Origin: Stentor roeselii
Lineage: Eukaryota > Ciliophora > Heterotrichea > Heterotrichida > Stentoridae
DNA length: 32,273 bases
NCBI GenBank assembly: GCA_006503475.1
Contig: RSEH01000378.1
Span: forward strand, 1-32,273
Reading direction: 5' to 3'
The notes beneath the pieces were generated by a model. The model saw only the letters and a list, made by a program, of their open reading frames with translations. It did no database searches and was not told the DNA's origin. How positions within the stretch are numbered: position 1 is the stretch's first letter; every line of letters starts with the position of its first letter. The position numbers and the translations under genes were made by a program. This document shows positions 18,513 to 26,702 of the stretch, in pieces.

Positions 18513-18613
18513 ATTTATTATGACTGATGGATAAGAATTTTAAGTGTCGGTGATTGTTGAAAAACTAGAGATTTTTAATACTTTGCCTTTACCAGCTTTT
18601 GGTTATAAGAAAT

Positions 18614-20695
18614 ATGTCTTTAAAGGCGATTGTTGAAATTGTTCTGCATGTGGATAGTTTTCGCAATATCGACTTGTTCCAGCAAGGGTTTTATCATCTG
18701 CAGTTTGAAATCTTTCATTTGGAAAACAACAGAAAGGTCTCAGCTTCGCCTTATAATCTGGTAACCTCAGAAACAACGAGTAAGAATTCAGTGAAACTTC
18801 CAGCAAGCATCGACGACATCTTCTACAGAACTCAGAGTTTTTTCATAAAATTCTTCGAAGAAGAGGTGGAAATCAACGAAATTGCAGTCTTCCGGACAGA
18901 AATCGATTTAACTTCAGAGAAATCACTTCCCTTAACACTAAACTGCAGTTTAATGTTCAGCGAAATAGGTGGTCGTGGAAATAACAAACATCCAAGACAT
19001 TCTTGCTCTTCAATGCAAGACTTTAAACTCGAGTCAAGCCTGTTGGTGAAGATTCAAGACTACGAAGAAGGTTTGAACCAGTTCTTTCCAATCATTTTCG
19101 ACAACAGTCATTTTTGCCTTGTTTCTACTTCGCTGCATCTTTTCATCATCGACTTCCGCTACCGGGCTTCGAGGTCATCGAGTGACTTGAATGAAGACCT
19201 GGACATCTCCGAGGCCCTTGCCGAGTCTTTTTTTCCCTGCAGCGATGATCTGCCCGCTGGCCTTATCGACGAGGTCCACTCGAAGTTCATCTTTCCGCTG
19301 AGCGTCAGCCAGACGAGAAGCGCCCTGCTCATCAACTTGTTAAAAAAACTCTCAGAGCCCGGACATGAGGTGACAGTTGAGGACTTACTTGTTCTTTCCA
19401 ATGACACGATTCAAGCTTTGATATTAAAAAGTCCTTCTGAAAACTTCAGCAGACACCTGGAAGACCTTGACCCTTGCAAGGTAATTAAAAGGATTTTAGA
19501 GGAAATTCAACTCATTGCTAGCAACTTGCATTATGTTTTGTTTGAATTCATTGAAGTACTTCAGATGGTTTCGAGAAAAGCGACTCTTGCTTTCATGCTG
19601 GTTTATAATAAAGAAGTGAATGATAGGTGGGGTGAAAGTATTTTTAAAAAAATCACTCAAGTCGGGTCTTTCACAGAATTCGCTGAGGAGAACTTGAAGC
19701 ACTTACATAAAGAAACAGCCAGAAAACTCAGAAAATCAGAACATTACAAAAACAAGGAATTACCGAAAGTTGGAACTGAGAAGTATTTTCCCAATGCAGA
19801 AACGCATCCTATTTTATTTTTAGATATTTTTTCACGTGTGCCGTATAAAGAACAGCAGTGGAAGCCGAGCATGGTCAAGTTCTGCATGGCGAGTAAAGGC
19901 AAGTCGAAGCATCTTATTGTTCTTGTTCATGGGTTTCAAGGAAGTTCATTCGACGTGCGTTTAATAAAGAACCAAATTTCGTTACTTCGTCCAGACACCA
20001 TTCTGATGAGTTCTCATATGAATGAAGGCGAGACAGAAGGCGACATTCTTTCAATGGGCGAGCGTCTTTCAGATGAAATAACTCAGTTCATCGACGAGTG
20101 GTGCTCAAAAGACTCCTTGGAATTCATTTCTTTCATCGGCCACTCATTAGGAGGCCTGATAATCCGAGCATGTCTTCCCTACTTAAAGCCCTTATCACAC
20201 TTATTCCATTTTTTCATATCTTTTTCCTCCCCACACCTCGGATACATGTACAACTCTTCAAAACTCGTAGGGGCCGGAATCTGGATTCTGAAAAAGTGGA
20301 AAAAAACTGAAAGTCTCAAACAATTATCCATGAACGACGCTAGTGACCTGAGAAAATCTTTTCTTTTCGCACTCAGCTCTGCTGAAGGACTCGGGTGGTT
20401 CAAACATGTCGCTTTTGTTGGAGCTCATCAGGATAATTATGCACCTTTTGAAAGTGCAAGAATTGAAGTTCAACATAAAGCACTCGCTGAGCCGAAAGGA
20501 AGGGTTTATGTTGAAATGGCTACAAATATTTTAAGCAGGGTCAGGGCTGAGCAGATTTTAAGAATTGACTGTAATTTGAAGTTTAAGAAAAAAAACTTGG
20601 ATAGCATGATTGGAAGAGCTGCGCATATTCAGATGTTGGATAATCATGTCCTGCTTCAGATGGTTTTTAACTGCTGTGCGCATTTTTTTAACTGA
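18614..20695 (+). CDS. FAM135-type (DUF676) putative serine esterase/lipase, 693 aa
   Basis: The start is the ATG at 18614; the frame can be extended to a TTG at 18599, which I reject as a start. The N-terminus FRNIDLFQQGFYHLQFEI matches the FAM135 N-terminal domain (y/fxNxDLFqxGxY). The C-terminal third is the alpha/beta hydrolase: VLVHGFQGSSFD (oxyanion loop, about 437-448), FIGHSLGGLIIR with nucleophile Ser511, then QDNYAPFESARIE, the counterpart of the family's q-D-x-y-v-P-x-x-S-A-R-I-E, with acid Asp607. DNHVLL near residue 678 could supply the His. The triad appears complete, so esterase or lipase activity is plausible; the substrate is unknown. Stop TGA. Confidence 0.92.
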   Translation: MSLKAIVEIVLHVDSFRNIDLFQQGFYHLQFEIFHLENNRKVSASPYNLVTSETTSKNSVKLPASIDDIFYRTQSFFIKFFEEEVEINEIAVFRTEIDLTSEKSLPLTLNCSLMFSEIGGRGNNKHPRHSCSSMQDFKLESSLLVKIQDYEEGLNQFFPIIFDNSHFCLVSTSLHLFIIDFRYRASRSSSDLNEDLDISEALAESFFPCSDDLPAGLIDEVHSKFIFPLSVSQTRSALLINLLKKLSEPGHEVTVEDLLVLSNDTIQALILKSPSENFSRHLEDLDPCKVIKRILEEIQLIASNLHYVLFEFIEVLQMVSRKATLAFMLVYNKEVNDRWGESIFKKITQVGSFTEFAEENLKHLHKETARKLRKSEHYKNKELPKVGTEKYFPNAETHPILFLDIFSRVPYKEQQWKPSMVKFCMASKGKSKHLIVLVHGFQGSSFDVRLIKNQISLLRPDTILMSSHMNEGETEGDILSMGERLSDEITQFIDEWCSKDSLEFISFIGHSLGGLIIRACLPYLKPLSHLFHFFISFSSPHLGYMYNSSKLVGAGIWILKKWKKTESLKQLSMNDASDLRKSFLFALSSAEGLGWFKHVAFVGAHQDNYAPFESARIEVQHKALAEPKGRVYVEMATNILSRVRAEQILRIDCNLKFKKKNLDSMIGRAAHIQMLDNHVLLQMVFNCCAHFFN

Positions 20696-20818
20696 TGTTG
20701 AGATATTATTAATTTTTATTAGAAGATGGTTTAGAAGGAGATTTTTATCATTTTTAGAAGGCCCCCTTTGGGTTATGGAAGATGTGAAGAATGATTATTT
20801 CTAGAAAGTGATTTAATC

Positions 20819-22027
20819 ATGGATACCTTTGGGAATAAGGTAATAATGTCGAATAATACTGAGAGTCTTCTTTCAAAAATCGATTCTATCAACCCTGAAT
20901 CAATCCTTCGCAACCATAACCACAGCTTGCCAGGTCTTGAATCTCAAGAAATCTTCTTAGATGCGATTACCTCAGTGCCTGATCCAGGTGAATGCAGTTT
21001 TACTTTAAACAAGCAACACGAGTTAAATCTGAATTTAAGAGTCCAAGATATGAGTCTTCTTTCATCAGTTTTTTGTGAGTTTTATAAATTTCAAAGCGAT
21101 TATCTAGCTGTTTGTGGAAAGACTTATGCTTATGTCTTTGATCAGAAATTTAAAACTCTGCAATCGTATTGTATTAAGACTTTAAATGAGGACTTTTTGA
21201 CAGTTTCTTGGGGAGTCTTGAATGGCGACTTGTTTTTAGCTCTTGCTGGGTACTTAGGAAATATTTATGTTCTTAATTTGCAGAACTATAAAAACCAGAA
21301 GATACTTGAAGGTCATGTAAAGTCAATAAACTGTGTTCGTTTCATTCCAAGTAACTGCGAACTTCTACTTTCAGCTTCAGAAGACCTGAGTATCCGTTTA
21401 TGGCACATTAAAACCCAAGTAGTAATATCCTTATTCAAAAGCCACATCCAAGGAGTAATGTCTCTAGACATTCACCAAAGTCAGCAAATTTTCATATCAG
21501 GTGGTAAAGACTCAGCATTAAAGATTTGGTCACTTCTTCCAGTGCAGTCAAGCATTGAATTAGCGAGAGTCTGGTCAGGAAAAGGTTTCAACTCATTAGA
21601 AATCCTGAAGCCGACCTTCAGCGAGCACAAACTTCTTCAAGGTTACGTCGACTGTGTGAAGTTTTTCGGAAATCTGATAATTTGCAAGAGCCAAACAGGT
21701 GAGATCATCATTTGGAAGACAACAGGAGCTGAACATGACATTATAACAGTAGTTAAAGTGCTTCGCACCTCGAGTATCGGCGAGATCAATGTGAAGTTCA
21801 CAATTTGCAAAAGAAAGAAGATTCTTGTCATCGGGAATAGTATTGGAGAGTGTTTTTTTTATAAACTTGACTGGACCCACTCTGATGAAATCATGTATAA
21901 ACTAAGTGAAAATGAGGGAATTGTCAGAAGTGTGGAAGTCGGGAAAGAACATGTCATTATTTCTAGCACTTCAGGTAAGCTGCAGATTTACTCTTTCGAT
22001 TTTTTTATATCAAAGGTCATTTATTAA
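20819..22027 (+). CDS. EED: ESC/EED-like WD40 protein, Polycomb PRC2 subunit, 402 aa
   Basis: About 70 N-terminal residues precede a WD40 propeller. Blades are visible at 165-195 (EGHVKSINCVRFIPSNCELL to SIRLWHI) and 209-237 (IQGVMSLDIHQSQQIFISGG to LKIWSL). The key identifiers are the EED-type blade YVDCVKFFGNLIICKSQTGE (276-295, human counterpart YVDCVRWLGDLILSKS) and VKFTICKRKKILVIGNSIGE (325-344). The order and spacing match EED rather than a generic WD40 protein. In PRC2, EED scaffolds the E(z) methyltransferase and reads trimethyl-lysine. Two or three of the four cage aromatics appear replaced (see findings). Nuclear chromatin is the expected location. Confidence 0.85.
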   Translation: MDTFGNKVIMSNNTESLLSKIDSINPESILRNHNHSLPGLESQEIFLDAITSVPDPGECSFTLNKQHELNLNLRVQDMSLLSSVFCEFYKFQSDYLAVCGKTYAYVFDQKFKTLQSYCIKTLNEDFLTVSWGVLNGDLFLALAGYLGNIYVLNLQNYKNQKILEGHVKSINCVRFIPSNCELLLSASEDLSIRLWHIKTQVVISLFKSHIQGVMSLDIHQSQQIFISGGKDSALKIWSLLPVQSSIELARVWSGKGFNSLEILKPTFSEHKLLQGYVDCVKFFGNLIICKSQTGEIIIWKTTGAEHDIITVVKVLRTSSIGEINVKFTICKRKKILVIGNSIGECFFYKLDWTHSDEIMYKLSENEGIVRSVEVGKEHVIISSTSGKLQIYSFDFFISKVIY

Positions 22028-22159
22028 TAAATGGGGAGCGTTTTTACCTTTTCTAGTTATAAATCAGACCTTCTCCTCACCCCGCCTGTCGCCGCTCTTG
22101 ATTGTCTCACTAAATGTAAAGGCTAGGAAGGGAAAAAATCTGATATTTCTTATTTTCTT

Positions 22160-23305
22160 ATGAAGAGTAAGACCATGCTTTCAAAACCGTTTATTGATAA
22201 ACATGCTTTTAGGAAAATTACTCGTGGTAGTTTTATTGACGGCAAAGAGGAATTGATTTTTTCTGTTTTTTGCAACTTGAAAAAGCAAATCAATTTAAAT
22301 GAGGTTTTAGCTGCTCTTGTTATTTATTCGGCATCCAGTTGGGAGGAAAAATGCGAGTTTGCTTTGAAGATAGGAGACCTCGACGATAACGAAGTAATAA
22401 GTAAAGACGAAATGTTAGTCCTTTGCACTACTTTTATCCGCAGCATAGGAATAGTAACTCGAATCCCTCTATTGAAAAAAACAAACATGAAAAAATTATC
22501 CCAAGAGTGCTTTAAAGCAGCAGACAGTCACCCAGACGGTTCAATCACGATATTCGAGTAACCACTAAACAGGCTGAAAGACTGGGTACAGTTCAACCCA
22601 GTAATCCTGAAACTTCTTCAGATGTTTAAGCCAAGAAAGGCAAACGCAGAGTCGATTTCCAGTACATTCGAAGGAACGAGTTTCAACAGCATAAACAACT
22701 CATTTAGAGAAAAAATGACTGAAAAGAAACTAAAACGTGACCATGAAGCCGCTTTGGAACTTTCAGAAATCTTCAAAAAACTCGCAGTTGAAAGAAAACG
22801 ACCGACAGTAGCGAGAATCTTTCAAGTTTTTCTTTCAAGTAAGCATTTTGTGGATGATGCGAATTATCTTTACAATATGTTTCACTTCAAATTGAAAACT
22901 GAACTTTCACTTGAGCAGTTAATTGAAATTTTAAATAAAAGGGTCATTAAAAGACCGAGTTTTCTGAAGAAAAGGAACTTGAGTGTTGTTTTTAATTCAG
23001 AAAAAAAGGATGAAGAGGTTAATTTTCGAAGAAGCTTTAGAGAAATGGATGCTTTTACTGCTTTGAAACTGGAAAAGATCTTTGATAGGTTTGATACGAA
23101 TAAGGACGGGGAAGTTGATTATAAGGAATTGAAAACTGGACTTAAGGAGGATTTTGATAAAGTTGTTATCAGGGATCTTTTTAAAAATCATGTCAGGAAA
23201 GGCAAAAGTAGTTTGGGGATTAAGGAGTTCATTGAATTATTCGCTCCTGCTAATGTTGAAGTCACTGCTGAAAGTCTCAGACATTTGCAGTCGAGACTTA
23301 AGTAA
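22160..23305 (+). CDS. EF-hand calcium-binding protein, 376 aa, one intron
   Basis: Exons 22160-22557 and 22573-23305 (1131 nt, 376 residues) are joined by a 15-nt intron. EF-hand 1 loop is at 73-84 (D-L-D-D-N-E-V-I-S-K-D-E). EF-hand 2 loop is at 122-133 (D-S-H-P-D-G-S-I-T-I-F-E), preceded by CFKAA and followed after the intron by LKDW. EF-hand 3 is at 307-318 (D-T-N-K-D-G-E-V-D-Y-K-E), the most canonical. A further loop near 340 (VRKGKSSLGIKEF) is degenerate. The N-terminal half has the layout of NCS/calcineurin-B-like sensors; residues about 145-300 are a charged linker with a second helical unit. A calcium sensor is likely, targets unknown. Confidence 0.92.
22558..22572 (+). other. 15-nt intron of the EF-hand gene
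   Basis: Sequence GTAACCACTAAACAG, phase 2. It splits the GAG codon of Glu133, the twelfth (bidentate) ligand of EF-hand 2. Retention gives GAG followed by TAA. Splicing gives ITIFELKDWVQF. Confidence 0.95.
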
Positions 23306-23685
23306 TTTTAATCTATATATTTTTTTGGGGAAAAAGTGGTTATTATAATTAAAATGAGGAATTTAGAGATAGAGAATATAGTCTTTTGTTATTTAGCTTT
23401 GAGATGATTTTTTTTTTGGATATACAAAATTCAAGAATATTGAATATTTGGTTTATTTTTCATAAATTGAAATAGGAAATTCAGCATCTATTGAAAATAA
23501 GTTATATGAATGTTAGAGATTATTACTTTTTTGTTTTCATTTAAATAAATTAACTTTCATAAGAAATTATCAACCTAAACTTCTAATCTCGACAATACAA
23601 CAGATAATTTACTAATTTTCAATCTCCAAAAATTTGAACATTTCATCTAACTTTATCCTCGTCAAATTTTTATTTATCAGGATTT
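23306..23685. other. AT-rich intergenic region, no gene seen
   Basis: A 380-base spacer between two plus-strand genes, rich in A/T runs. No coding stretch or RNA gene is seen. It should hold the dCache gene promoter. Confidence 0.55.
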
Positions 23686-25257
23686 ATGAGTTCCATTTTT
23701 TATCTAATGGTGTTTTATCAATGCTATAAAATGAAATTCCGGGAAACATACACCGAATTATCAGTCGCAAGACAAGTTCAGCTGGTGTTTCTTTTAACAG
23801 CCTTTATATTATGTGGCATATTAGTAGTGATCACAAAGTTCCAACTAGACTGGATAAGAGACCTGACGATTTCAGAGGCTTCACGCGCCTTCAAAAATCG
23901 TATTTATCACCAAATCGAGAACATCGGCGAAGTAGAAGCATCTTATTTCGAGTCAGAGTTTACAGGATACGAGTACTTTACATTGAACTTGGCAAAAACT
24001 GACGAGATAATCAACGGTTTTTCAAAAGATTACAATTCAAAAGTATTTCAAGAATCTAAGTCATATTCTCAAGATTCAGCAAAAGGAACAGTCGACTACT
24101 CCCATGGTGTTTACTACACGAAATACTCTTCCTTGTCACCTGAAGGCCAATCTTTAGTAAAAAATGAATCATCGTTCAATTTCATCTACCCGGCACTTTA
24201 CACTAACTATTTTTACAATTATTATCAAGGTTACTTTACAGATGAGTTGACAAACAGCTACCCAAGCAGGAAAATAACACCCGGGTACTCCCCTTTACCA
24301 CGAGAATGGTTTTATCGAGGAGTCGATAACGAAGGGCAAGTAGTCATCACCGAGCCTTACAAAGACGTTGATCAAGGAACTTGGGTAGTTTCACTTTCGA
24401 AAGCAGTAATGAAAAATAAAAAAGTCTTCGGCGTCGCTGCTTGTGACGTCACTTTAGAAGTATTGACTGAAAAAATCAACAAAGTAAAAATTCTAGAAAA
24501 TGGCTTTAGTATCCTTGTAAGTGCAACTGGAATAGTTTTGACTATTCCTGATCAGTGGGTTAATAATGATGAGGATTCTTTGAGGATCTTTGACTCGTCT
24601 ATCACTGGCATTTCTTATGAGACCTGGCTTGAAATAAGAGATAAATCTGATGCAAGTTGGACCAGTGTCACTATTGCAGAGGATGAGGATTTGGGCATTG
24701 AAGCTGCGGATTTAAAGATTTTTAAGAAGAACATCGTTCCGATGTTTCAAAGTAATGTTACACATTACTTACTTCTTGTTGTTGATGAGGTGGATACTGA
24801 TGATGTCAGGGATAACATGATTGATCAGTTTGAGAAGACTTATGAGATACTTTTTTGGGTCATCCTTGCCTTTGGGATCACGGTGGTTGTACTGATTTTA
24901 CTGTTGAGCTTCTTTTTCGGACGAGAACTCACTAAACACTTTTCTGTTGCTGAAGAAATCCTTGGAGGACTGTTGAGAAGAGGCTTTTTTACTCAAAGAA
25001 ACAAACTTTTTGACCATGTTTTTCCGAATAAGGGACTTATGGATATTGAGAACTTCAAGACAGCTGTTTCGGAAAAAGTTATTCAGCTTGAGAAAAAAGA
25101 AAGCAAGTTTGAACATCAGACCTGGTTTAACACTCGACCTGAAGACAACTTATTTTACATTGAATGGGCGCAGCAGTTGTATCCGAAGATTAAAGTCCCT
25201 GTTCAGGTAGAGTACTGGGACCAAAAAATTGAAAGAATCATGTCGGTTTATAAGTAG
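23686..25257 (+). CDS. two-TM dCache_1 receptor with amino-acid-binding signature, 523 aa
   Basis: Topology is a short N-terminus, TM1 at about 31-51, a large extracellular domain, TM2 at about 387-411 and a 111-residue cytoplasmic tail. The ectodomain is a double Cache domain: YSPLPREWFYRGVDNEGQVV (201-220), then EPYKDVDQGTWVVSLSKAV and GVAACDVTLEVL. Residues Tyr201, Arg206, Trp208, Phe209, Tyr225 and Asp254 match in kind and spacing the amino-acid motif known from bacterial dCache_1AA sensors and animal alpha2-delta subunits. No kinase, cyclase, HAMP or VWA domain follows, so signalling must go through a partner. The annotated start is at 23686; an in-frame ATG at 23731 (MKFRETYTEL) would remove a hydrophobic leader and is equally plausible. 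Confidence 0.88.
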   Translation: MSSIFYLMVFYQCYKMKFRETYTELSVARQVQLVFLLTAFILCGILVVITKFQLDWIRDLTISEASRAFKNRIYHQIENIGEVEASYFESEFTGYEYFTLNLAKTDEIINGFSKDYNSKVFQESKSYSQDSAKGTVDYSHGVYYTKYSSLSPEGQSLVKNESSFNFIYPALYTNYFYNYYQGYFTDELTNSYPSRKITPGYSPLPREWFYRGVDNEGQVVITEPYKDVDQGTWVVSLSKAVMKNKKVFGVAACDVTLEVLTEKINKVKILENGFSILVSATGIVLTIPDQWVNNDEDSLRIFDSSITGISYETWLEIRDKSDASWTSVTIAEDEDLGIEAADLKIFKKNIVPMFQSNVTHYLLLVVDEVDTDDVRDNMIDQFEKTYEILFWVILAFGITVVVLILLLSFFFGRELTKHFSVAEEILGGLLRRGFFTQRNKLFDHVFPNKGLMDIENFKTAVSEKVIQLEKKESKFEHQTWFNTRPEDNLFYIEWAQQLYPKIKVPVQVEYWDQKIERIMSVYK

Positions 25258-25306
25258 CTAAAGGAAAATGATTATAAGGACAATTCATGATGAGATTAAG
25301 TAATTA

Positions 25307-25651
25307 TCAGTCTTGTTTCTTCCACATCTGGAACTTTTCACTTAAACTATGCAAATTTTTGCTTATTTTTCGTAAATTTTTTATACATAATCTCATTCGC
25401 TGGGAGTTTAAAGAAAGAAAAATCAAATGGTGAGCTTCAGTTAAAGATATATAAGGGTCTTTTCTAAGTTCATTAGGGTAAAGTCCGCCTTCTTTGTTTT
25501 CTTCAAGTTCAGGATCAAATCTGTTTGAATTTTTTTCGTAAGAGTCTTGAGTTTTTACAGAACTCAGTGAAAGGTCGTGTCTTTGAGATTCGACGATAGA
25601 AGGATTTTCATCATCAGTGTCAGTAGTCTCTAAGTTTAAGTCAGAAAACAT
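25307..25651 (-). CDS. hypothetical 114-aa protein
   Basis: Intact frame of 114 residues from ATG at 25651-25649. The first 70 residues are acidic and Ser/Asp/Glu-rich (DTDDENPSIVESQRHD), likely disordered. The last 45 are basic and helical (HHLIFLSLNSQRMRLCIKNL), possibly a short coiled coil. No family is recognised. It converges on the dCache gene, with 49 nt between stops. Composition is coding-like compared with the spacer upstream, but the gene is short. Confidence 0.6.
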   Translation of the reverse strand: MFSDLNLETTDTDDENPSIVESQRHDLSLSSVKTQDSYEKNSNRFDPELEENKEGGLYPNELRKDPYISLTEAHHLIFLSLNSQRMRLCIKNLRKISKNLHSLSEKFQMWKKQD

Positions 25652-26566
25652 TTTTAAATTATCAAAGATACTTCAAATATTGGCGTAAATTTGAATACTT
25701 TGTTAAGGAAATAGTTGAAGGTAAAGGATTGATGTGAAGAGTTTTAATTGATTTAAATTTGTTAAGAAATTTTTTAGTGATTGTAAGATTGAATGGGTCC
25801 TGATGATTAATACCGATTATGGCTATCGTCATGCAGAATCAAGTTTTAATAGTTGTTTATATCATTTTATTTTGTTGATCAAGTCAGAAATGATGTTATT
25901 CGAAGAATTTTTCATAGTTTTTAGTCAGTTTATAAAGATTTGTTTTTTATATTTAGGTAGTTTTTTTGATATAATTCAAAAGATTGAATATATATATCAG
26001 GATTATTTTAGTATTGTTGACTGTAATTTATTAAGATGATATCTATAAATATCTATAGCATGAGGCTAATGATTCTAAACTTGAACATTGTTAAAATAAT
26101 ATTTTTCTAACGTTGGACTTTAAAAAGATTTGAAGTTTTAGAATAGCGTATGGAATTAAATTTAAAGTTACTTACACAGGTCGAAGATGCTTCTGATTAT
26201 AAGGACTCTCTAGATATCAGATTTTTTTAATGTAATATCAGAATATTTTATTAAAATTGATTGAGGTGGGGATGTAAGAACTGGAATATCAGACTTTAAA
26301 TGAATACAATTTTGATGAATAAATTAGAATTTTAATTCAAGTTAAAAATATTAAAATGACACTAAATCATGAAGAAAAATCTAAAATCATAATGAAAATG
26401 TAATAAAAATCATAAACAGCATAAAACACATTCTTAATAAACAAAGAAATTGAATCATTAAGTAAACTCTAAAAATCCAAAGCACAATAAAACATCCAAA
26501 AAAATATCTTCAACATCACACCTAAAAAATCTCATTATTTGATTAACCCTCACTAAAAAACCCTGT
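25652..26566. other. long AT-rich spacer before the tRNA gene
   Basis: The longest stretch here without a clear gene. A 78-residue plus-strand frame at 25803-26039 is hydrophobic and Phe/Ile/Tyr-rich, as expected from AT-rich noise, and I do not call it. A 26-codon frame starting at 26150 (MELNLKLLTQVEDASDYKDS) looks slightly more coding-like but ends at once in TAA. No RNA gene other than the tRNA downstream is evident. Confidence 0.5.
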
Positions 26567-26639
26567 GCCGGGATAGCTCAGTTGGGAGAGCGCAAGACTG
26601 AAGATCTTGCGGTCCTGGGTTCAATCCCCAGTCACGGCA
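26567..26639 (+). tRNA. trnF(GAA): tRNA-Phe (anticodon GAA)
   Basis: A full cloverleaf of 73 bases including the discriminator A: D stem GCTC/GAGC, anticodon stem CAAGA/TCTTG around loop CTGAAGA (anticodon GAA), T stem CTGGG/CCCAG around TTCAATC. There is no intron and no encoded CCA. The internal A box (TAGCTCAGTTGGG) and B box (GGTTCAATCCC) for RNA polymerase III are intact. The acceptor stem GCCGGGA/TCACGGC has one G-A mismatch at position 5:68. Confidence 0.96.
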
Positions 26640-26646
26640 TTTTTTT
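26640..26646 (+). terminator. RNA polymerase III T-run terminator
   Basis: Seven consecutive T residues immediately follow the tRNA-Phe discriminator base, the standard Pol III termination signal. Confidence 0.85.
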
Positions 26647-26702
26647 ATCAGATAAGAATCAAATCAACAAAGTAAAAACCTTTCAATCAAATCAACAGAC
26701 TA

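Noticed and set aside
18599-18613. TTG start for the FAM135-type gene
   Set aside because: A eukaryotic gene should start at ATG; the ATG at 18614 precedes the conserved domain directly.
23824-23838. GTAGTGATCACAAAG in the dCache gene as a hidden intron
   Set aside because: It encodes part of TM1; removing it would shorten the membrane helix, so the coding reading is preferred.
25803-26039. 78-residue hydrophobic plus-strand frame
   Set aside because: Phe/Ile/Tyr-rich with no motif, as AT-rich noise would give; no coding-like contrast with its surroundings.
26150-26230. 26-codon frame MELNLKLLTQVEDASDYKDS and onward
   Set aside because: Slightly coding-like but too short, no splice pattern extends it, and no family is recognised; it could be a remnant.
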